From NCBI RefSeq assembly GCF_018613325.1, contig NZ_JAGGQJ010000004.1, positions 310,001-374,000 of the forward strand: DNA of 64,000 nt, written 5' to 3'. The notes below the pieces were generated by a model that made no database searches, had not been told where the DNA came from, and saw only the letters and a list, made by a program, of their open reading frames with translations. The DNA comes from Bacillus sp. ISL-34 (GTDB taxonomy: Bacteria > Bacillota > Bacilli > Bacillales > DSM-1321). The translations under genes were made by a program, and so were the position numbers. This document shows, piece after piece, positions 58,700 through 64,000 of the stretch (within the stretch, counting starts at the first letter, position 1; each line of letters starts with the position of its first letter).

Positions 58700-59865
58700 T
58701 TAAAACGAGTTATGTTTCAAAAACGATTGCAGAGCTTAAACCATCAGGCATCCGCCGTTTTTTCGACCTGGCAGCCAATTTGGAAGGGGTCATCTCCCTT
58801 GGTGTGGGTGAACCGGATTTCGTTACATCTTGGGCAGTTAGGGAAGCGGCGATCAACTCCTTGGAGGAAGGATATACCTCTTATACAGCCAACGCCGGTT
58901 TATTTGAATTAAGGTCGGAAATCAGCTGGTATATGGAGAAGCAGTTCCATGTTTCCTATAGACCGGAGGATCAAATCATTGTCACGGTCGGAGCAAGCCA
59001 GGCTCTCGATATTGCCCTGAGGACGATCTTGAACCCAGGTGAAGAAGTCATTGTCGTCGAGCCTTGTTTCGTCGCCTATGCACCGCTTGTGACCATGGCA
59101 GGGGGAATACCGGTCACGGTCCAAACATCCAAGGAGGATGACTTTAAGTTGACTCCCCAACAACTCGAAGCGGCGATCACGCCTAAAACGAAGGCCGTTT
59201 TAATCTGTTCGCCGAATAACCCGACGGGAACCCAGCTTGGGCAGGAAGAATTAGTGATGCTAGCTGACATCGTTAAAAAGCATGACTTGCTGGTGATTTC
59301 CGATGAAATCTATGCCGAACTTGCTTATGATGAGAAATTCACTTCTTTTGCTGCCATTGACGGCATGATTGAGCGGACAATTGTCATCAATGGGTTTTCG
59401 AAAGGGTTTGCGATGACTGGATGGCGTCTTGGGTTCGTTTGTGCACCTAAGGAAATTTCTGAAGCGATGCTTAAGCTTCATCAATATGCGATGATGTGTG
59501 CGCCGACCGTTGCGCAGCATGCTGCATTGGAAGCTTTAAAGCACGGTATGCAGGATGTGGAAGAAATGCGTCGCAGTTATCGGCGAAGACGGAATTACAT
59601 CGTGAAATCATTTAACGAGATAGGTCTAGATTGCCATAATCCCGGAGGGGCTTTTTATGCTTTTCCTTCAATCGAGAAAACCGGTATGACTTCGATGGAA
59701 TTTGCTGAAAAACTTCTGACGGAAGAACTTGTGGCCGTTGTACCGGGTGATGTGTTCGGGGAAAGCGGTGAAGGCCATATCCGCTGTTCCTATGCATCCT
59801 CCATGGAACAGCTTCAGGAAGCGCTTAGAAGGATGGAACGTTTCATGAAGAATCATTGCCAATAA
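58696..59865 (+). CDS. yugH: Aminotransferase YugH (class I/II)
   Basis: YugH is a fold-type I PLP aminotransferase of the AspAT Ib group, 389 residues. Motifs include SLGVGEPDFVT, VGASQALDIALRT, SPNNPTGTQ, ISDEIYAEL and the PLP lysine in NGFSKGFAMTGWRLGF near residue 235. The C-terminal IRCSYASS has the substrate-carboxylate Arg. It is coupled to yugG and terminated at 59879-59910. The substrate is unknown. Confidence 0.93.
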   Translation: MIKTSYVSKTIAELKPSGIRRFFDLAANLEGVISLGVGEPDFVTSWAVREAAINSLEEGYTSYTANAGLFELRSEISWYMEKQFHVSYRPEDQIIVTVGASQALDIALRTILNPGEEVIVVEPCFVAYAPLVTMAGGIPVTVQTSKEDDFKLTPQQLEAAITPKTKAVLICSPNNPTGTQLGQEELVMLADIVKKHDLLVISDEIYAELAYDEKFTSFAAIDGMIERTIVINGFSKGFAMTGWRLGFVCAPKEISEAMLKLHQYAMMCAPTVAQHAALEALKHGMQDVEEMRRSYRRRRNYIVKSFNEIGLDCHNPGGAFYAFPSIEKTGMTSMEFAEKLLTEELVAVVPGDVFGESGEGHIRCSYASSMEQLQEALRRMERFMKNHCQ

Positions 59866-59878
59866 AAGCAAAAAAAAT

Positions 59879-59910
59879 AGGGATCCGGCCTTTAACAGCC
59901 GGATCCCTTT
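59879..59910. terminator. Terminator after yugH
   Basis: AGGGATCCGGC and GCCGGATCCCT form an 11-bp perfect stem. The T-run is short on the plus strand and longer on the minus strand, so it may also serve the leftward XRE gene. Confidence 0.8.
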
Positions 59911-60025
59911 CCATAGGGGGAATTAGAAAAAAGAGTTAATCTAATGGATTAACATAGAAAGTGTTAATCATAGTATATCCAGTACCCTGAAAAAAAATAC
60001 ACATACTAAGGGCCTTTTTTTTGAA

Positions 60026-60379
60026 TTAGGCTTGTGTTTTATATAAAGTATGCATAACATTCAGAATTTGTTCTTCGCTAAAGTCCTTGGCTGTTCTTAG
60101 AATGAGCTCCGCTTTTTTTGTTCCGATTTCTTCAATCAATTTTTTTATGTCCTCGTCGATACCATCATCGTTCCCAGTTGGAGCATCCTTCAGGAATTCC
60201 GAAGCTGGAATATCAAGAACGGTGGAAAGCCGTAAAATCATTTGTGTATCAGGAACCGATTCACCCGATTCATACTTTTCAATCTTCTTAGTGCCGATTC
60301 GTAATTTCAAAGCCAGTTCCTGTTGAGTGAGGTTGTGTTCTTCTCGGTATTGCCGGATGTTCTTCGCGATATTTGACAT
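60026..60379 (-). CDS. XRE-family helix-turn-helix regulator
   Basis: This 117-residue protein has an N-terminal Cro/C1-type HTH (IRQYREEHNLTQQELALKLRI, residues 8-28, then KIEKYESGESVPD) and a C-terminal helical segment with no clear ligand pocket. Such a protein likely regulates nearby genes or itself. Its target is not evident. AAGGAGTG precedes the ATG. It is transcribed leftward from upstream of the NSS transporter gene. Confidence 0.88.
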   Translation of the reverse strand: MSNIAKNIRQYREEHNLTQQELALKLRIGTKKIEKYESGESVPDTQMILRLSTVLDIPASEFLKDAPTGNDDGIDEDIKKLIEEIGTKKAELILRTAKDFSEEQILNVMHTLYKTQA

Positions 60380-60469
60380 AGACAGACACTCCTTAGGAAA
60401 TATATTTTTTTATGTAATTATTTTACCATATTATTACTTAAGGTTAGAAAATGAATATGTAGGTTTTGT

Positions 60470-60506
60470 GAAAAAAATGCCGCTTCGAGAAATATCGAAA
60501 CGGCAT
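60470..60506 (-). terminator. Terminator of the NSS transporter gene
   Basis: On the minus strand TGCCG-TTTCGA and TCGAA-GCGGCA pair around an AT-rich loop, with TTTTTTT following. Confidence 0.85.
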
Positions 60507-60514
60507 GTTGAATG

Positions 60515-61858
60515 TTAAATGAGATTAGTTGACTTAAGGAATACGAGTATGATCATCACCGGTACGATGTAGCGAATCAGGAAGTACCAAAGTTTAAAAA
60601 GTGATCGGCCTGAATCAGCACCGGATTCGAATTCCTTTTGTACCTCGAGCCTTTTCATCTGATAGCCTATGAAAAGGGATATGAACAAGGCGCCGACTGG
60701 CAGCGCGATATTGCTTGTCAGATAATCAGCGAAATCGAATATGGATAAATTGAAAATCTTCACATCCGAAAGCACCCCGAATGATAATGCGCTTGGAATC
60801 CCAATTAAGAAGACGGTGATACCAGCTATCCAAGAAGCCTTCCTACGCTTTGCAGCATCACCCTTGATCATGGCGGCAACGACGATTTCGAGAATGGAGA
60901 ATGCCGTCGTAAGGGTGGCAAATAATAATAATATGAAGAAAATGAACATGAAGATCCCGCCAAGCGCCATTTCATTGAAGACGGCAGGCAACACGACAAA
61001 TACTAGTCCAGGTCCGCTTGAAGGGCTGAAACCTAGTGCGAAAACAGCCGGGAAGATGACCAAACCTGCCAGCAAGGAAATGAAGATATTCAGTCCAACT
61101 ACCGAAAAGGCCGATTTTGTAATATCTTCTTTTTTGCTTAAATAGGATGCGTAGGTTACCATCACGGATACACCGACACTCAGTGCAAAGAAGGATTGGC
61201 CCAGTGCCAATAGGATCGTTTCCCCTGTTAATGCGGAAAAGTCCGGCATCAAGAAGAATTTAACACCTTCCATCGCTCCATCCAGAGTCAAGGAACGGAT
61301 AAGAAGAATAATGAAAAGAATGAACAATGAAGGCATCATATATTTATTGGCCTTTTCAATTCCCTTGGAAACGCCGCCTTGCACGACCCAAATGGTAAAG
61401 ACCATGAAGAATAACTGAGCGATAACCGTTTCATAAGGATTACTGATTATCGTATTGAAGAAGTTTCCATATTCTTCTTGAGTCAAGTTTGAGAGGGAAC
61501 CTCTAAAGCTTCTTGCTAAATAAGAGATGATCCAGCCTCCAACAACACTGAAGAAGGAAAGCAGAATGATGGAAGCGACGACACCGCCATATCCGATCAA
61601 TGCCCAAGGCTTTCCCGGGGCGATATGTTTATATGCGCTAATGGCATCTTTCTGTGCATTGCGGCCAATCGTGAATTCCGCTATTAATATCGGTGCACCG
61701 ATAAGCAGGGTGAATAAAATGAAGAGCAGGAAAAAGGCCCCTCCACCATTTGACCCAGTCATATATGGGAGCTTCCAAATGGCACCCAATCCAATAGCGG
61801 ATCCAGCGGCTGCCAGGATGAACCCAAGTTTTGATGTCCATTGATCTTGTTTTGACAT
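60515..61858 (-). CDS. Sodium-dependent (NSS/SNF) transporter
   Basis: The 447-residue protein belongs to the neurotransmitter:sodium symporter family, which imports amino acids or related compounds with Na+. About 11-12 membrane helices are visible. The N-terminal sequence LGFILAAAGSAIGLGAIWKLPYM with GGGAFFLL is the helix-1 substrate/Na+ site; YLTSNIALPVGALFISL marks late helices. It matches B. subtilis YocR-like proteins. Good ribosome binding AAAGGAG lies upstream of the ATG. Na+ coupling fits the presence of mrp in the same region, but no link is proven. Confidence 0.92.
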   Translation of the reverse strand: MSKQDQWTSKLGFILAAAGSAIGLGAIWKLPYMTGSNGGGAFFLLFILFTLLIGAPILIAEFTIGRNAQKDAISAYKHIAPGKPWALIGYGGVVASIILLSFFSVVGGWIISYLARSFRGSLSNLTQEEYGNFFNTIISNPYETVIAQLFFMVFTIWVVQGGVSKGIEKANKYMMPSLFILFIILLIRSLTLDGAMEGVKFFLMPDFSALTGETILLALGQSFFALSVGVSVMVTYASYLSKKEDITKSAFSVVGLNIFISLLAGLVIFPAVFALGFSPSSGPGLVFVVLPAVFNEMALGGIFMFIFFILLLFATLTTAFSILEIVVAAMIKGDAAKRRKASWIAGITVFLIGIPSALSFGVLSDVKIFNLSIFDFADYLTSNIALPVGALFISLFIGYQMKRLEVQKEFESGADSGRSLFKLWYFLIRYIVPVMIILVFLKSTNLI

Positions 61859-62203
61859 GATGGAAAAACTCCTTTAGATGTAAAAAATATCTAGCTGTAT
61901 ATCACTTTTTTAAAACATTTTCTCATCTTACTATGATTATGGGGAATTGAATAGTGTTTTAATATTACAATCTTTAGAAAAATGAGTAAATATCTTAAGG
62001 GAAATAGAGGTTATTTGCAAATTTTTAGGATAAGTTATAAATAAAGATCTTATAATATTTATTATTTCCAAAAAACAAACATTTTTAATGAGTAAAATCC
62101 TAAAAAGTATGGTATACTTAACTTTGATTATTTTCCAATTATGTGATATAATTTTTTATTGCGTGAAAAGACGAAAAAATATATATAAAATAGGAGTGTT
62201 ACC
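61859..62203. other. Intergenic region between NSS gene and yugI
   Basis: About 345 AT-rich bases with no gene. It holds the yugI promoter listed separately. Apart from an AT-rich TATAAT-rich stretch at 62040-62060, no other element is recognised. Confidence 0.5.
62124..62152 (+). promoter_or_regulatory. Sigma-A promoter of yugI (extended -10)
   Basis: TTGATT (62124-62129) and TATAAT (62147-62152) are separated by 17 bases, with a TGn extension (TGA) directly before the -10. The yugI start is about 52 bases downstream. Confidence 0.65.
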
Positions 62204-62608
62204 ATGTCTGAAAAATTCGAAATTGGTGCGGTAGTTGCTGGTAAAGTAACTGGTATTCAACCATACGGTGCATTTGTTGCTCTAGATGATTCAACTCAAG
62301 GTTTAGTTCATATTTCTGAAATTACTCACGGCTTCGTTAAAGATATCAACGAACATTTAAAAGTGGGCGATGAAGTGAAAGTCAAAGTTCTTTCAATCGA
62401 TTCAGCTGCTGGAAAAATCGGCTTATCGATCCGCGCTACAGAAGAAGCTCCTGAGCGTACTGAAGCTCCGAAAAAAGCTCCGAAAAAACGCCAAGCATCT
62501 GTTAAAGCGACATCTCACATCGAATCTACTGAAGGTTTCAACACATTGAAAGACAAACTTCAAGAGTGGATCGAACAATCTCAACGCGAAGACTTAATCA
62601 AAAAATAA
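62204..62608 (+). CDS. yugI: S1 domain RNA-binding protein YugI (GSP13-like)
   Basis: YugI is a general-stress S1-domain protein that associates with ribosomes. The 134-residue product has an S1 domain at residues 5-75 (GAVVAGKVTGIQPYGAFVAL, HISEITHGFV, VKVLSID) and a basic linker with APKKAPKKRQ followed by an amphipathic helix. AGGAGTG precedes the ATG. Promoter and terminator define a single-gene unit. Confidence 0.92.
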   Translation: MSEKFEIGAVVAGKVTGIQPYGAFVALDDSTQGLVHISEITHGFVKDINEHLKVGDEVKVKVLSIDSAAGKIGLSIRATEEAPERTEAPKKAPKKRQASVKATSHIESTEGFNTLKDKLQEWIEQSQREDLIKK

Positions 62609-62615
62609 TTTTGGG

Positions 62616-62650
62616 AACCGGCAGATCCTTCGATCAGCCGGTTTTTTTTT
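62616..62650 (+). terminator. Terminator of yugI
   Basis: AACCGGC and GCCGGTT pair, followed by nine or more T residues. Confidence 0.87.
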
Positions 62651-62656
62651 GTCCAT

Positions 62657-62705
62657 GAAATAAAGCCGGGTCATGTGTTTATCCATGGTCCGGCTTTATT
62701 TTATA
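62657..62705. terminator. Second hairpin, terminator-like, for the DUF378 gene
   Basis: AAATAAAGCCGG and CCGGCTTTATTTT form a perfect 11-12 bp stem with an inner CATG repeat. On the minus strand it lies just after the DUF378 gene. Confidence 0.78.
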
Positions 62706-62734
62706 AAACATAAACAATGTCCATGGTCATGACA

Positions 62735-62968
62735 TCAACGAGTCGGTTTGGTTTCAGGCTCTCTGGAAATTTCAGGACTTGGTTTAAAGAGAAGACCAAG
62801 ATTAATGAGACCGGCAATTCCAACTAATCCATAAACGATACGGGCCAATGCGGCATCTTGCCCTCCGAAAATAGAAGCGACCAAGTCAAATTGAAAAAAT
62901 CCTATTAAACCCCAGTTGATTGCCCCGATTATTGTAAGAACAAGTGCAGTTCTTTGTATTCCACTCAT
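62735..62968 (-). CDS. yuzA: DUF378 family membrane protein
   Basis: The 77-residue protein is a DUF378 (YuzA-like) small membrane protein with two hydrophobic segments (residues 8-27 and 43-60) and the family signature TIIGAINWGLIGFFQFDLV. The C terminus is hydrophilic. Function is unknown. AAAGGAGGCTG decides the ATG at 62968, and an upstream extension to 63013 is unlikely. Confidence 0.88.
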   Translation of the reverse strand: MSGIQRTALVLTIIGAINWGLIGFFQFDLVASIFGGQDAALARIVYGLVGIAGLINLGLLFKPSPEISREPETKPTR

Positions 62969-63173
62969 TGTACAGCCTCCTTTTTTTGAAAAAATCAGTT
63001 CTTTACTTATCATGCTTTTTCATCATGTAAATATACATTTGCACAAAAGTTCCGGGCGGATATTTTGTATTTAAATGGAACATTGGTCATAATGAATAAA
63101 AGAAAAACTAGCACTTGGCTCTATGGACAATTCATAAAACGGAGTCATGTGGCACTTAAAGGAGAGATATACA

Positions 63174-64000
63174 TTGGAGAATTTCACTTATAAAAATCCT
63201 ACTAAAGTAATTTTCGGGAAAGGTCAGCTTGAAAGTTTAAAAACTGAAATTCCTGCGTATGGCGATAAAGTGTTACTTGTATACGGTGGAGGAAGCATAA
63301 AGAAAAATGGCTTATATGAAAAAGTGGTCAATGCCTTGAAAGAAATTGATGCAGAGGTGCACGAACTTTCCGGAGTTGAACCGAATCCACGCATCTCAAC
63401 AGTCCGAAAAGGTGTTGATCTTTGTAAAGAACATGGTATCGACTTTGTCCTTGCTGTTGGAGGAGGAAGCGTCATCGACGCTACAAAGGCCATCGTTGCG
63501 GGTGCTAAATATGAGGGGGATCCATGGGATCTTGTCATTAAGAAGGCGCCAGTCGAAGAGGCGCTTCCATTCGGAACGGTACTGACTTTAGCTGCAACCG
63601 GCTCTGAGGCGAATTCCGGATCGGTCATAACAAACTGGGAAACAAAAGAGAAATATGGATGGGGGAGTCCATTGGTATTTCCGCAATTCTCCATTTTGGA
63701 TCCGGAAAATACTTTTTCGGTACCAAAAGACCAAACGGTATACGGAATGGTCGATATGATGTCACATGTATTCGAAACGTACTTTCATCCGGAAACGCAT
63801 GCGCCGCTTCAAGACCGTTTTTGTGAATCGCTGTTATCGACGGTGATTGAAACGGCACCTAAACTATTGGAAGATCTTGAGGATTATGAGCACCGGGCCA
63901 CTATCCTGTATGCCGGAAACCTAGCCTTGAATGGGTCGCTTGGGGTTGGGTACAGCGGTGATTGGGCAACTCATAACATTGAACATGCCGTTTCAGCCGT
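63174..64000 (+). CDS. yugJ: Iron-containing alcohol dehydrogenase YugJ (partial, cut by window)
   Basis: The first 275 residues are visible and the 3' end lies outside the window. The protein belongs to the iron-dependent alcohol dehydrogenase family of butanol dehydrogenase type. It starts [15 protein letters not shown], has the NAD(P) motif [32 protein letters not shown], and metal-binding [16 protein letters not shown] at 63174 behind AAAGGAGAG gives the family-typical N terminus. It may reduce aldehydes with NADPH, but the natural substrate is unknown. Confidence 0.93.
   Translation, partial: MENFTYKNPTKVIFGKGQLESLKTEIPAYGDKVLLVYGGGSIKKNGLYEKVVNALKEIDAEVHELSGVEPNPRISTVRKGVDLCKEHGIDFVLAVGGGSVIDATKAIVAGAKYEGDPWDLVIKKAPVEEALPFGTVLTLAATGSEANSGSVITNWETKEKYGWGSPLVFPQFSILDPENTFSVPKDQTVYGMVDMMSHVFETYFHPETHAPLQDRFCESLLSTVIETAPKLLEDLEDYEHRATILYAGNLALNGSLGVGYSGDWATHNIEHAVSA

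Overview
The window is a low-GC Gram-positive chromosome segment from a spore-forming Bacillaceae, most like the Peribacillus (Bacillus simplex) group. Gene content and order follow the Bacillus subtilis suf-yun-yut-yum-yui-mrp-kap-yug stretch, strong AGGAGG-type ribosome binding sites are everywhere, TTG starts are common, and several genes are sporulation genes (yunB, lytH, yutC, yutH, kapB/kapD, yteA). I see no rRNA, tRNA, CRISPR array, prophage or transposase.

Layout. 1-898: a partial copy of a dispersed palindromic repeat, then a weakly coding stretch. 899-6101: the sufCDSUB operon for Fe-S cluster assembly. 6279-13000: yunFEDC, a frameshifted HD-GYP gene, and the sporulation genes yunB and lytH. 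13110-20200: lipA, yutC-yutH and small conserved genes, and an L,D-transpeptidase. 20387-23684: the threonine operon hom-thrC-thrB. 23878-31146: Fe-S scaffold/carrier proteins (yutI, yutM), two NDH-II-type flavoproteins (yutJ, yumB), ferredoxin-NADP reductase (yumC) and a decayed DUF2225 gene. 31353-36909: a Nudix gene with an internal stop, yuiB, the second repeat copy, yuiC, a cobalamin-binding-type protein, yuiD, pepA and an unrecognised gene. 37164-40721: a compact satellite operon with GTP cyclohydrolase II, RibD, an FAD monooxygenase and a HAD phosphatase. 40848-47810: yuxO, a MOSC protein and the complete mrpABCDEFG antiporter operon. 48142-49696: convergent remnants of yufK and pbpD that have both lost their 3' ends at one junction. 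49960-56808: kapD, kapB, ppiB, small genes, Mn catalase, yteA, patB, yugE. 56869-64000: a 21-bp tandem array at the yugF stop codon, yugF-G-H, an XRE regulator, an NSS transporter, yugI, a DUF378 gene and the start of yugJ.

How it works together. Much of the window is Fe-S and redox housekeeping: SufCDSUB builds clusters, YutI and YutM carry them, LipA consumes them, and YumB/YutJ/YumC handle NAD(P)H electrons; a Rex-like site precedes yumB. Mrp provides Na+/H+ homeostasis.

The most interesting accessory feature is the ribA-ribD-monooxygenase-HAD operon. It lacks ribE and ribH and has no FMN riboswitch that I can see. It has its own near-consensus promoter, inverted-repeat operators and terminator. 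It could make 5-amino-6-ribitylaminouracil and then oxidise it or a derivative into an unknown product. Other points are the 21-bp array, a repeat family with a compensatory base change, and five broken genes (HD-GYP, DUF2225, Nudix, yufK, pbpD). Several of the lesions sit in homopolymers, so either gene decay or residual sequencing error must be considered.
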